A stretch of DNA of 64,000 nt from Arion vulgaris (lineage: Eukaryota > Mollusca > Gastropoda > Stylommatophora > Arionidae): the NCBI GenBank assembly GCA_020796225.1, contig CM036754.1, positions 15,263,367 through 15,327,366 of the forward strand, read 5' to 3'. The notes beneath the pieces were generated by a model that was not told where the DNA came from, searched no databases, and worked only from the letters and a program-made list of their open reading frames with translations. Position numbers and translations under genes: made by a program. Numbering within the stretch: the first letter of the stretch is position 1; every line of letters begins with the position of its first letter. Of the stretch, positions 21,608 to 33,249 are shown one piece after another.

Positions 21608-22360
21608 TTGTCAAAGACATGCGACCTATTTTCTCTGACTATAAGTGTCTCCAAAACAGTTGTACTATGTCAGGGAGGTAGCGCAACAAATATCACTTTA
21701 AATGGCAACCATCTGACACCAGTTTAAAAATCCTGCTATCTCGGGTCCATGGTCACTGCCAGCCTTTCTCTTGATGAAGAAATCAACGCTCGTGTAGGGA
21801 GTGCGGCTACTACATTCGGCAAACTATCGAAGTGAGCGTGGAACAACACAAAACTGACATTGCAGACGAAGATTCAAATATATCGAGCCTGTGTAATTAG
21901 TTCTTTACTATATTTCTCAGAAACATAGACAGCCTACTCAAGACACGAGAGGAGACTTAATATCTTTCACCTTCGATGTCTCCGCAAGATTATGAACACT
22001 AGGTGGTAGGACAAGATAACCAACTCTGAAGTATTGCAACGTGCAAACCTGCCTTCCATCTTGGGCATGCTCAGCAGTAGACGACTAAGATGGTTGGGGC
22101 ATGTGAGAATGAAAACTTATCGCATTCCAAAACAATTGTTGTTCTGTGAACTTTCGGAAGGAAAGAGGCACCAGGGCAGACCACTGCTCAGATATAAAGA
22201 TGTCTGCAAAGCCTCAATGAAAAACTTTTCTATAGGTCCCAGCGCATGGGAAGGACTAGCTGATGACAGTGTTGTGTGGAAAGTCAAATTACGAAAGGGC
22301 GCAGAGTCTTTTGAGAAGAGACTTATGTATGAGCTGAACGACAAGAGAGAAAAGTGAAAA
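21577..22360 (+). mobile_element. LINE-G reverse transcriptase C-terminal part
   Basis: Successive frames read VVAHSETTLQCLINNLSK, LFSLTISVSKTVVLCQG, CYLGSMVTASLSLDEEIN, KLTLQTKIQIYRACV, IFHLRCLRKIMN, SRRLRWLGHV and HQGRPLLRYKDVCKASM, a full run from just after the RT catalytic box to the polyprotein end. Two or three frame breaks are present. The 3' end (about 22360-22415) runs into another (TA)n tract at 22418-22463. Confidence 0.8.
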
Positions 22361-22415
22361 CTCAGAAGTTGTCACAGTAAAACACTTGCCAATTGACCGT
22401 CTGTACAGACGAAAA

Positions 22416-22463
<48 letters not shown>

Positions 22464-22468
<5 letters not shown>

Positions 22469-22959
22469 AATATAAAACAATTAGATAGATAGATTTACCA
22501 ATACAGGTAGACATATAAAGAGAGAGTTTACTACAATGTACATTTAATAACAATTTATATTTAATATTTATTACTGTAATTGTGTTATCATTGATTTCAG
22601 ATTGTACCAATAAATACAAATATCCCTAAAAGCTTACATCAGTTTATAAAATAATATATTACTAAAATTACAAACATTTTCTCTTTTATGTGCCATATCT
22701 AAGTCAATCATCAATATTTACAATCTTTTTATCCTTAGTGTTGCTCACTAGTTTTATTTGTTACCTTCTTTCATACCACAAGGGAAGATGTTCAGTGTTG
22801 TCTCTCTTAGTCATCCCTTGTCTCATTGAGAATCTACATTTTTTCCAGCTGTCATGATATACTTTGCTTCTCACCTCCACCTCTGTTAAATTAATGTATA
22901 CGTTTTTCTTATTTACAAGACAAGAAGTTTCTTTGTGCACATGCCTTACATAGTATTTT
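22464..22959. other. Intronic stretch, no feature seen
   Basis: AT-rich DNA after (TA)n. Open frames here are short and unremarkable. Confidence 0.5.
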
Positions 22960-23350
22960 CTGATTTTAATGTTTGTTCTAATAACTACATGTGAAATGCG
23001 TTGCCTGCGAAAAGTTACCAACAACACAAGAAAAGACAGAATCACCAACATCAGCATAAGAAAGAAAGTTGGCACAAAACCGTGCTTGAATTACATAGAT
23101 TAACAAAGAATGAAGTGGTTTGGCCACTTAATAAGAATGCATCCAAACTCCACAGTATACAGAGTCTTCTACAACAGAATATCGGGAAAGAAGGCAAGAG
23201 GAAGACCACAGAAAAGATGGTTGGATGGCGTAGCAGATTCCTGTGAAAGAGCAAAGATAACAATCACACAAGCCACCAGAACAGCGCAAGACAAAAACAG
23301 AAAACCACGACACTGGGCAACAACCCGGTAGCAGTGTGACGACAAAAGAA
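22960..23350 (+). mobile_element. LINE-A C-terminus and 3' end (longer copy)
   Basis: It begins upstream of the 13-kb copy, reading MRCLRKVTNNT-like residues, ITNISIRKKVGTKPCLNY, then MKWFGHLIRMHPNST, KKARGRPQKRWLDGV, and ends AACCCGGTAGCAGTGTGACG then ACAAAAGAAGAAGAA. It is about 150 bp upstream of the last exon of the SPRY gene. Confidence 0.75.
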
Positions 23351-23502
23351 GAAGAATGTTTGTTCTGTCAATGGTATTCTTAATATTCTTATAGTTGTTT
23401 TCATATAAGCAGTCCATGTAAAATATGTCAATAAAAAAAGTTGTTTTAATCGAATAATGTACACACATAATGAAATGTCTCAAACAATGAATAATATTTC
23501 AG

Positions 23503-23640
23503 CAATCACAACAATTTGAAGACTCTACTTCAGTCAATGACGAGTTCACTGCTATGAAACCTGCCAATGGTCATGTTCTAGGGGATGACTATGAGAAGCA
23601 CACACCAAACAAGAACTCGTCTGTTTGTCGTATTCTATAG
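23503..23640 (+). CDS. SPRY-CaaX gene, terminal exon (CaaX motif CRIL)
   Basis: The acceptor TATTTCAG ends at 23502 and is entered in phase 0 from exon 7. It has 45 codons then TAG at 23638-23640: QSQQFEDSTSVNDEF, TAMKPANGHVLGDDY and KHTPNKNSSVCRIL. The last four residues C-R-I-L fit a CaaX box; a terminal Leu classically favours geranylgeranyl transfer by GGTase-I. The polar, disordered-looking lead-in is typical of prenylated tails. If prenylated, the protein should sit on membranes. An AATAAA-like signal lies about 160 bases downstream (near 23800). Confidence 0.75.
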   Translation, partial: QSQQFEDSTSVNDEFTAMKPANGHVLGDDYEKHTPNKNSSVCRIL

Positions 23641-24215
23641 TTATATTCATTATGAATTTGATATTAATTAAGTCTAGTCTATACTACAATAGGCGGTTAC
23701 TTTAATCAAACACATGTTTTTTCTCTCATTTGCTCTGGTATAGACGTAGAATTGAAGATTTGCTGTAGGTAGTATTATTCTAGGGCAAGTCAGTAAGTCA
23801 CAAAATAAATAATATAAGATTGTTGAAAAATGATTGTTAGTAGTTGATATTGTTAGTAGTTTATAAAAGTGTTATTAAAATTGCATAGCCATCAAGATTG
23901 ATTCTTATGTATGACATATATTTTTGTCACAAGCCTATATACGCAGTGTCACCCGAATGTACAGATGAAAACTGTAGAAATACTTGAAGACAGCACCATC
24001 AAAGAATAGTGTTAGGAAGTTTTTTTTTAACCAGAGGATCTACAAGCCAAGGATATTTGTGAGAAAATGTTTCACGCTTACTGGGGTAAAGCGATACACA
24101 ACTGGGGAAATAAAATCTCTCAAGGACGTTTAAATTTGTTGATGAAGATTTACTTGGTTGTTCCCCTGCAAAATAAAGGGCTGCTGTTGCTGTCTGTAAT
24201 ATCATTTTTAGGATG
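23641..24215. other. 3' flank of the SPRY gene
   Basis: Probable 3' UTR and downstream DNA. No second gene and no repeat was recognised. The open frame near 24067-24303 has no family pattern. Confidence 0.4.
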
Positions 24216-24415
24216 GTGTAGAACAAGGGGACATAAGCCTGAGAAATTTAATGGCATCAAAACTGTTCAGGTTATAATTTTTTCTTTATGCCCCGACAGT
24301 TAAAAACCCTGTGCCCTTACCGGGGATTAAACCTGAGTCTCCGGAATGTGGACCCACACTCTAATCCATTTGGCCAGATGCTCCAGGTTGCCCTGTAGAA
24401 ACTGCAATGAAATCA
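24216..24415 (-). mobile_element. Possible tRNA-derived SINE (family 6)
   Basis: The minus strand reads GGAGCATCTGGCCAAATGG, TTAGAGTGTGGGTCC, GGAGACTCAGGTTTAATCCC, which has A-box and B-box-like spacing as in a tRNA. There is only one copy in this window, so family status is inferred from the tRNA-like layout alone. Confidence 0.4.
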
Positions 24416-25064
24416 TCGGTGGGTGTGTTTAAAGCGATTATTTGAGCTGACAGGTGTATAACGGCAGACCGTGTTGCAATTGTGATGGAATGGTCAACTA
24501 GGATGGAAACTTTTTGAACATCCAACCTAAAGTTCCAACCTTGTCTCGAGCAATTTGCACTCCTTCAGGCTGCTAAAAACTCATCTTGGTGGCAAATGCT
24601 TTGTGATTATGGAAATTTTGATCGTGGAGTGCTAGTAGGACACAGCAGTCCAACGATTACCATGGTGCAGATATTGGGGGACAGATAAATCGATGGGATA
24701 AGTGCATTAATTTTCAAGGAAATTATGTTGAGTTATAAAGGAAATGTAAGTACAATAATAAATGATTTTCAAGTTCTCATCTCAATTATTTCTTTAAAAA
24801 TAGCCATTTGTGACTTAATTACTTACTGACTTACACATGTATCATACATGATGGTAGTAGTAGTAGTAGTAGTAGTAGTAGACATTTAAGTTGTAGTAAA
24901 ATAGTTAAAGTTCCTATATCATCTATTATCTTAGAAGTGTGAGGTGTTTGAGGTTCCACAGTACAATTCTTTGCATTTGGAGTCAGTTTCCAGTTTGGTA
25001 AACTGTAGCATGTCTACTTCATGTCTTAGTTACTATAATCTTGAAATGAGAACCTGATATAATA
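24416..25064. other. Intergenic, (TAG)n microsatellite only
   Basis: A (TAG)n tract lies at about 24852-24881. The rest shows no feature. Confidence 0.5.
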
Positions 25065-25335
25065 ACTACATTGTAGTTGTAGTAGAAGTTTGTTTATTTA
25101 CATGTTTGTTCATTTACTATGACCTTTGACTGAGACTATATTGTAGTATAAGATTGACTATTTACTTGTTTATTTACTGTAACCTTTGACTGAGATTATA
25201 TTGTAGTAGAAGATTGACTATTTACTTACTTGTTCATTTACTGTAACCTTTGACTGAGACTATTGTAGTAGAAGATTGACTATTTACTTATTCATTTACT
25301 GTAACCTTTGACTGAGAAGTCAGCACTATATATAG
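25065..25335 (+). repeat. Tandem repeat, ~62-bp unit, ~4 copies
   Basis: The unit is ATTGTAGTAGAAGATTGACT, ATTTACTTGTTCATTTACTG, TAACCTTTGACTGAGACT, with small indels. No gene content. Confidence 0.85.
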
Positions 25336-25765
25336 TTACTATAGACATGTATGTATCTAAATACTGGCTTATGTACTGTAACTTTTCAATGAAGATTTAA
25401 CAAAATACGAATCACCTACATAGAGGATACTGAATATAGCAGTGGATTGACATGTTTTATAAGACTAGTAAAGTTATGAGGTGACGTCTGTGGCTTAGGG
25501 GATAGTGACTTGGTCTGGTTGTAAATTGTTTTGTGTGGATTTTTACAAAGGACGATGACACCACCCGTTCAGAAAGCAATGACAAACTAATTGAACGTAA
25601 TAATGTCTAGAAAAGTCGCAAACAGCGTTAAAAAGCTGGGGTTGATTTGCAATGTACTGTAAAGGATATGCAAGTAACTTAGTTATGAACTTGGGTGACT
25701 TAATGTTAAGAATCAAAGAAAAGACAGAAGAAAAAGTAAATAACTGCATTAAAAAGTGCTAAAAT

Positions 25766-26015
25766 AGATCACAACTGTAGCTCAAGCGGTAGTGAGCTCG
25801 ATCACAAACCCAAGCGTACCTGGTTCAAACCCTACGGCGGGCAAGTTTGGAAGCAAATTCGTTTCCGTGGGATTTTAACAAAAATGTAAAAATAGACCTC
25901 ACCGTTCAGAAAGCAATGGTAAACTACTGAACGTATAAGTGGTCCCTAGAATATCGACTCGTTTACTGTGGTTGATGGCTACGTCCTTTGGGATATGCCA
26001 CGATTTTCATTCATT
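25766..26015 (+). mobile_element. SINE-1 family, copy 2
   Basis: CTGTAGCTCAAGCGGTAGTG (A-box region) then CCTGGTTCAAACCC (B box) 40 bases later mark the tRNA part. The body matches copies 1 and 3: GGAAGCAAATTCGTTTCC, ATAGACCTCACCGTTCAG, TACTGAACGTATAAGTGG, GTGGTTGATGGCTACGTCC, GCCACGATTTTC. It is similar to the 49-kb copy. Confidence 0.85.
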
Positions 26016-26029
26016 TTACTCCATATGAC

Positions 26030-26275
26030 TTGGTCCTCTCTGCAGAAATGGCATGCCACTGACCGACTTTACCGGCAACAATCTTAGGTCTCTGAAAGTG
26101 CATTGTAAACAAATGGCATGCCACCTGACAATTTTTTTTCGCAACAATCTTGGGTCTCATGAAAAAGTGCACTTGTAAACAAAATGGCATGCCACTGACG
26201 AGACTCCTTACTTCGGCAACAATCTTAGGGGTCTCATGAAAAAGTGCACTTGTAAACAAAATGGCATGTCTGATT
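26030..26275 (-). repeat. SINE-2 fragment in ~3 tandem copies (inverted orientation)
   Basis: The phrase AACAATCTTAGGTCTC, AAAGTGCACTTGTAAACA, AAATGGCATGCCACTGAC recurs about every 80-85 bases. Its reverse complement is the SINE-2 segment CACGAGTGCATTTT, AGAGACCCTAAGGTTGTT seen at 3740-3775. Confidence 0.7.
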
Positions 26276-26339
26276 TAAACCATAACTCCGGAACACGAAA
26301 ATTAACTTAGCCCATGACCTTTGTAACATAGCCATAGAT

Positions 26340-29300
26340 CTGTTTAACCCTTCATAGACCTCTGTTGAACCACTTGCCACAAGCTTTGTAACCACTTAGC
26401 CACATAGACCCCTGTTGTAACCACTTAGCCACATAGACCCTGTTGTAACCACTTAGCCACATAGACCCCTGTTGTAACCACTTAGCACATAGACCCCTGT
26501 TGTAACCACTTAGCCACATAGACCCCTGTGTAACCACTTAACACATGACCCCTGTTGTAACCACTTAGCCACATAGACCCTGTTGTAACCACTTAGCCAC
26601 ATAGACCCTTTGTAACCACTTAGCCACTAGACCCTTTGTAACCACTTAGACACACTAGACCCTGTTGTAACCACTTAGCCACATAGACCCTGTTGTAACC
26701 ACTTAGCCCATAGACCTGTTGTAACCACTTAGACACTAGACCCTGTTGTAACCACTTAGCCACATAGACCCCTGTTGTAACCACTTAGCCACATAGACCC
26801 TGTTGTAACCACTTAGCCACATAGACCCTGTTGTAACCACTTAGCCACATATAACCCTGTTGTAACCACTTAGCCACATAGATCCCTGTTGTAACCACTT
26901 AGCCACATAAACCCCTGTTGTAACCACTTAGCCACATAGATCCCTGTTGTAACCACTTAGACACATAGATCCCTGTTGTAACCACTTAGCCACATAGACC
27001 CTGTTGTAACCACTTAGCCACATAGACCCCTGTTGTAACCACTTAGCCACATAGACCCTGTTGGAACCACTTAGCCACATAGACCCCTGTTGTAACCACT
27101 TAGCCACATAGACCCTGTTGTAACCACTTAGCCACATAGACCCCCTGTTGTAACCACTTAGCCACATAGACCCTGTTGTAACCACTTAGCCACATAGACC
27201 CCTGTTGTAACCACTTAGCACATAGACCCCTGTTGTAACCACTTAGCCACATAGACCCTGTTGTAACCACTTAGCCACATAGACCCCTGTTGTAACCACT
27301 TAGGCACATAGACCCCTGTTGTAACCACTTAGACACATAGACCCCCTGTTGTAACCACTTAGCCACATAGACCCTGTTGTAACCACTTAGCCACATAGAC
27401 CCCTGTTGTAACCACTTAGCCACATAGACCCTGTTGTAACCACTTAGCCACATAGACCCTGTTGTAACCACTTAGCCACATAGACCCTGTTGTAACCACT
27501 TAGCCACATAGACCCTGTTGTAACCACTTAGCCACATAGACCCTGTTGTAACCACTTAGCCACATAGACCCTGTTGTAACCACTTAGCCACATAGACCCT
27601 GTTGTAACCACTTAGCCACATAGACCCCTGTTGTAACCACTTAGCCACATAGACCCCTGTTGTAACCACTTAGCCACATAGACCCCTGTTGTAACCACTT
27701 AGACACATAGACCCTTGTTGTAACCACTTAGCCACATAGACCCCTGTTGTAACCACTTAGCCACATAGACCCTGTTGTAACCACTTAGCCACATAGACCC
27801 CCTGTTGTAACCACTTAGCCACATAGACCCTGTTGTAACCACTTAGCCACATAGACCCCTGTTGTAACCACTTAGCCACATAGACCCCTGTTGTAACCAC
27901 TTAGCCACATAGACCCCTGTTGTAACCACTTAGCCACATAGACCCTGTTGTAACCACTTAGCCACATAGACCCTGTTGTAACCACTTAGCCACATAGACC
28001 CCTGTTGTAACCACTTAGCCACATAGACCCTGTTGTAACCACTTAGACACATAGACCCCTGTTGTAACCACTTAGCCACATAGACCCTGTTGTAACCACT
28101 TAGCCACATAGACCCCTGTTGTAACCACTTAGCCACATAGACCCCTGTTGTAACCACTTAGCCACATAGACCCCTGTTGTAACCACTTAGCCACATAGAC
28201 CCTGTTGTAACCACTTAGCCACATAGACCCCTGTTGTAACCACTTAGCCACATAGACCCCTGTTGTAACCACTTAGCCACATAGACCCCTGTTGTAACCA
28301 CTTAGCCACATAGACCCCTGTTGTAACCACTTTGACACATAGACCCCTGTTGTAACCACTTAGCCACATAGACCCTGTTGTAACCACTTAGCCACATAGA
28401 CCCTGTTGTAACCACTTAGCCACATAGACCCCTGTTGTAACCACTTAGCCACATAGACCCCTGTTGTAACCACTTAGCCACATAGACCCCTGTTGTAACC
28501 ACTTAGCCACATAGACCCCTGTTGTAACCACTTAGCCACATAGACCCTGTTGTAACCACTTAGCCACATAGACCCTGTTGTAACCACTTAGCCACATAGA
28601 CCCCTGTTGTAACCACTTAGCCACATAGACCCTGTTGTAACCACTTAGCCACATAGACCCCTGTTGTAACCACTTAGCCACATAGACCCCTGTTGTAACC
28701 ACTTAGCCACATAGACCCTGTTGTAACCACTTAGCCACATAGACCCTGTTGTAACCACTTAGCCACATAGACCCCTGTTGTAACACTTAGCCACATAGAC
28801 CCCTGTTGTAACCACTTAGCCACATAGACCCTGTTGTAACCACTTAGCCACATAGACCCCTGTTGTAACCACTTAGCCACATAGACCCCTGTTGTAACCA
28901 CTTAGCCACATAGACCCCTGTTGTAACCACTTAGCCACATAGAGACCTGTTGTAACCACTTAGCCACATAGACCCCTGTTGTAACCACTTAGCACATAGA
29001 CCCCTGTTGTAACCACTTAGCCACATAGACCCTGTTGTAACCACTTAGCCACATAGACCCCTGTTGTAACCACTTAGCCACATAGACCCTGTTGTAACCA
29101 CTTAGCCACATAGACCCTGTTGTAACCACTTAGCCACATAGACCCTGTTGTAACCACTTAGCCACATAGACCCCTGTTGTAACCACTTAGCCACATAGAC
29201 CCTGTTGTAACCACCTGTACCAGCATAGACCCCTGTTGTAACCACTTAGCCACATAGACCCTGTTGTAACCACTTAGCCACATAGACCCCCTGTTGTAAC

Positions 29301-30792
29301 CACTTAGCCACATAGACCCTGTTGTAACCACTTAGCCACATAGACCCTGTTGTAACCACTTAGCCACATAGACCCCTGTTGTAACCACTTAGCCACATAG
29401 ACCCTGTTGTAACCACTTAGCCACATAGACCCCTGTTGTAACCACTTAGCCACATAGACCCTGTTGTAACCACTTAGCCACATAGACCCTGTTGTAACCA
29501 CTTAGCCACATAGACCCCTGTTGTAACCACTTAGCCACATAGACCCTGTTGTAACCACTTAGCCACATAGACCCTGTTGTAACCACTTAGCCACATAGAC
29601 CCCTGTTGTAACCACTTAGCCACATAGACCCTGTTGTAACCACTTAGCCACATAGACCCCTGTTGTAACCACTTAGCCACATAGACCCTGTTGTAACCAC
29701 TTAGCCACATAGACCCTGTTGTAACCACTTAGCCACATAGACCCTGTTGTAACCACTTAGCCACATAGACCCTGTTGTAACCACTTAGCCACATAGACCC
29801 TGTTGTAACCACTTAGCCACATAGACCCCTGTTGTAACCACTTAGCCACATGACCCCTGTTGTAACCACTTAGCCACATAGACCCCTGTTGTAACCACTT
29901 AGCCACATAGACCCCTGTTGTAACCACTTAGCCACATAGACCCTGTTGTAACCACTTAGCCACATAGACCCTGTTGTAACCACTTAGCCACATAGACCCT
30001 GTTGTAACCACTTAGCCACATAGACCCCTGTTGTAACCACTTAGCCACATAGACCCTGTTGTAACCACTTAGACACATAGAACCCTGTTGTAACCACTTA
30101 GCCACATAGAACCCTGTTGTAACCACTTAGCCACATAGAACCCTGTTGTAACCACTTAGACACATAGACCCCTGTTGTAACCACTTAGCCACATAGACCC
30201 CTGTTGTAACCACTTAGCCACATAGACCCTGTTGTAACCACTTAGCCACATAGACCCCTGTTGTAACCACTTAGCCACATAGACCCTGTTGTAACCACTT
30301 AGCCACATAGACCCTGTTGTAACCACTTAGCCACATAGACCCCTGTTGTAACCACTTAGCCACATAGACCCTGTTGTAACCACTTAGCCACATAGACCCT
30401 GTTGTAACCACTTAGCCACATAGACCCTGTTGTAACCACTTAGCCACATAGACCCTGTTGTAACCACTTAGCCACATAGACCCTGTTGTAACCACTTAGC
30501 CACATATACCCCTGTTGTAACCACTTAGCCACATAGACCCCTGTTGTAACCACTTAGCCACATAGACCCTGTTGTAACCACTTAGCCACATAGACCCCTG
30601 TTGTAACCACTTAGCCACATAGACCCCTGTTGTAACCACTTAGCCACATAGACCCCTGTTGTAACCACTTAGCCACATAGAACCCCTGTTGAACCACTTA
30701 GCCACATAGACCCCTGTTGTAACCACTTAGCCACATAGACCCTGTTGTAACCACTTAGCCACATAGATCCCTGTTGTAACCACTTAGCCACA
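26340..30792. repeat. Satellite array, 28/29-bp unit, ~155 copies
   Basis: The unit is TGTTGTAACCACTTAGCC, ACATAGACCC, with CCC (28 bp) or CCCC (29 bp) interspersed. The first ~400 bases are noisy (missing bases, AGACAC variants) and the rest is nearly uniform. On the minus strand the 28+29 pair (57 bases, 19 codons) produces repeated open frames of up to 85 codons; these are not genes. The G-rich minus strand has GG/GGGG runs in every unit. Confidence 0.97.
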
Positions 30793-30844
30793 GAGGAAGC
30801 TAAAAACTTCAAGAAGAAATTAAGAGAATAATAGGTTTACTATA

Positions 30845-31714
30845 TATCTTCTTGCTTCTCTTCCACCATTTACTTCTTTATAGAAGTGTTGGGGGGCGTA
30901 GTGATCTTGTGTGTGCTTGTTCTTCTTCTCTTCCACCATTTATTTCTTTATAGAAGTGTTGGGGGGGGGGGCGCGTAGTGATCTTGTGTGTGCTTGTTTT
31001 AAGGCACTTTATAAGCTGATATTCATTTTCGTAAGGCTGTTCTTGATGCCATTGATCCATCTTTTGCGTGGTCTTCCTCTTGCCTTGTACTCGTTTACTT
31101 TTTCTGTGTGGCTCTCTGTGGTAGGCGATAGGGCATTCTTGTGAGGTGTCAAAACCATTTAATTTGTTGTTCTTTTATGACTTGCATGTCTGATTTCTTC
31201 ATTTCTAATTTTGTCAGATGTCCAAACCATTTAATTTGTTGTTCTTTTATGAATTGCATGTCTGGTTTCAGATCCAGTCTTCTTCTGATTTCTTAATTTC
31301 TAATTTTGTCTCTTATTGTCACACCTGCAGCTCTTCTAAGACACCTCATCTCCGTTGTTATGATTTTCCGCTCATTAGCTGCTGTTATTGGCCATGTTTG
31401 ACACTGGTAACATAGTGTTGGCCGTAAAATCATTCTTATAAGATTTGCTTTAGTTTTTAGCGATATTTTTTAATTTGACAACAGGGGTGCTAATTGCCCC
31501 AGTACCTGGTTAGCTTTTGTGCATCGATTGCTGATTTCTAATCGATACTTCCATCTGCTGTGAAAATTGCTCCTAAGTATTTGGCCTCATTTGTTTGTTT
31601 TATTTCTGCGTTCTGGAGTTTTATTGTAAGGTTTTCTGATTGTCTACTTATTGCCATTGTCTCTGTCTTTATTATATTTATTTTCATGTTGTACTCCTCC
31701 CCTTCATGTTAACT
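30845..31714 (-). mobile_element. LINE-D, longer 5'-truncated copy with duplicated tail
   Basis: The minus strand covers EEYNMKINIIKTETMAIS, LTIKLQNAEIKQTNEAKY, LGAIF, then after frame breaks MRCLRRAAGVTIRDKI-like residues and the C-terminal end. Near 31150-31260 the segment AACCATTTAATTTGTTG is duplicated with a deletion. The 3' tail (ACTTCTATAAAG with GAAGAGAAG) is present twice at 30855-30990. Confidence 0.7.
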
Positions 31715-31744
31715 AGGAGTACAACATGAAAATAAATATAATAA
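31669..31744 (-). repeat. Perfect 28-bp (30 with flanks) inverted repeat with 16-nt loop at the LINE-D 5' end
   Basis: 31671-31698 is the exact reverse complement of 31715-31742, and two further base pairs extend it. The spacer is 31699-31714. The left arm is LINE-D coding sequence on the minus strand; the right arm is an inverted copy joined to unrelated AT-rich DNA. Confidence 0.97.
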
Positions 31745-31902
31745 TATTACTATATATATATATCCATTTAATATCAATACAAATATAAATATTAAAAAAA
31801 AAACTGGAGTGACCTAAATTAAATAAATTACTATTTATAACTAAAAGCAAAATAAAAAAGTAATCAAAAATACAAATAAAATATTTATTTGTGATAGCAT
31901 TC

Positions 31903-32037
31903 AACACAAGAAAAATCGGTCTCAGTTCCATTGAGGAGATTGAGCGAGTTGCCCAGGATAGAGCGGTATAAAGAAATTGCTTGCAGGTCTTATGTAACGT
32001 ATAACGGTATGAGAGAAATTATTATTGTTATTATAAT
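31903..32037 (+). mobile_element. LINE-C 3' end fragment
   Basis: ATCGGTCTCAGTTCCAT, GAGGAGATTGAGCGAG, TTGCCCAGGATAGAGCGG and ATGTAACGTATAACGGTA match 10980-11075; it ends in a weak (ATT)n. Confidence 0.75.
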
Positions 32038-33249
32038 CAACACAAGCAAGTCTGTGATAATGTTTCTGCTTTTGTTGAATGTTAACTTTAAATGTAAATT
32101 TTAAAATAATGTATTGTTTATTGACTTTTAATGACTGTACTGTTATTTTCTACTTTCTTGCAGTGACTATTAATAATATGTTTGTTTGTTTGGTTGCGAT
32201 GCCCAAAAGTGTAAGAGTGTTAAGACTAGTTTTTACATTTACTATCAATTGAAACCTATACTTTCAACTTTATGTACATTTTCTTTCTGAGAACAATTAA
32301 AATGAGGACATTTTTTCGTTTTCCTTCAAATCTTAGATGGCTGCTTTACTAAGAATACCAATTGGTGCAATACCAGAGGATTGTTAGTCTTCTAGCAAAG
32401 GAAAAAGCTACATCTCTCTAGCAGCCTTGAAGATTTGCTGAAGATAAAAGTTGTTAGTAATCTAGCAAGTGAAAAAGCTACATCTCTCTAGCAGCCTTGA
32501 AGATTCGCTGAAGATAAAAGTCTTGATTCCATTATAACAGACAGGTATATATCTTCAGCAAGCTTCATCACTGTGGAGATCATGTTGATTTTTATTGCAT
32601 TAGTAAAACACGTCTGTACCATGTTTGTGTTTTTTCCCTCTATATATCAACAGCGAACTTCATAGTCTGTGTTTGTGCAAACCCTATTACAGCCTAGCTT
32701 GATTTTACAAGTTATTGGTTGGATAGAAAGACATGCAATTACCTTTCTTTTGGTAAGTGTAACTTTTTTGTTGTCTTTTAAAAGCTCTTCCACATAGCTA
32801 GTCAGTGATGCAGAAAGGAATAAGTGTCTGTTTGTCAGCTTTTGTAAATGACGTTTGTGACGAATGGTTCATTTTACAAATGCAACTTGTACATGGGGTC
32901 TACAAGTTCATCATCGTCTCTGTTAAGACTAGGTACTTGGTCCCCCTATCTGATATCAGAGGTTATTGCACAAATTTCTTTATCCTGAAAAATGATATGT
33001 ATATATGACCTTTGAAGTACCGTGCAGTGCTTCATCACAGTGCTAATGCTAAACCAAATAAATACAGCTAACATATAACAATTACTACAGCTATACCAAA
33101 TGAGGCAAGAAAGTGACTCTACTGACAAGTTTTCCAGATAACAGCAAAAATGTCGTTTTTAAAAAAAAATTATTGAAAGGTTGTGTAAAATGCATTTCCA
33201 ATTCTGAACCTGTGAACATAAGTAAAAATATAATATATATATATATGTT
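32038..33249. other. Intergenic; one 70-bp tandem duplication
   Basis: At 32383-32520 the segment TCTAGCAA..GAAAAAGC, TACATCTCTCTAGCAGCC, TTGAAGATT(T/C)GCTGAAG is present twice. Otherwise AT-rich DNA without genes. Confidence 0.6.

Larger units (their letters stand above)
1346..23640 (+). other. Eight-exon gene span: SPRY-like protein with CaaX C-terminus (5' end outside window)
   Basis: The exons are 1346-1480, 2269-2416, 4941-5135, 6774-6939, 8967-9063, 11838-12001, 14599-14766 and 23503-23640. Every intron is GT-AG, and the phases at the seven junctions are 0,1,1,1,2,1,0, matching on both sides if one extra base is discounted in exons 4 and 7. The assembled product is about 400 residues: an N-terminal SPRY/B30.2-like beta domain, a middle and C-terminal unrecognised, probably helical region, and a polar tail ending in CRIL. 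The first exon begins at an acceptor with no start codon, so earlier exons lie to the left. I do not recognise the orthologue and give no symbol. Phase agreement over eight exons strongly supports a real gene. Whether it is intact depends on the two homopolymer frame breaks. Confidence 0.8.

Noticed and set aside
26340..30792. CRISPR-like array of regular short repeats, or a repeat-protein gene on the minus strand
   Set aside because: The 28/29-bp units are contiguous with no spacers, and the host is eukaryotic. Minus-strand open frames exist only because 28+29 bases make 19 codons without a stop.
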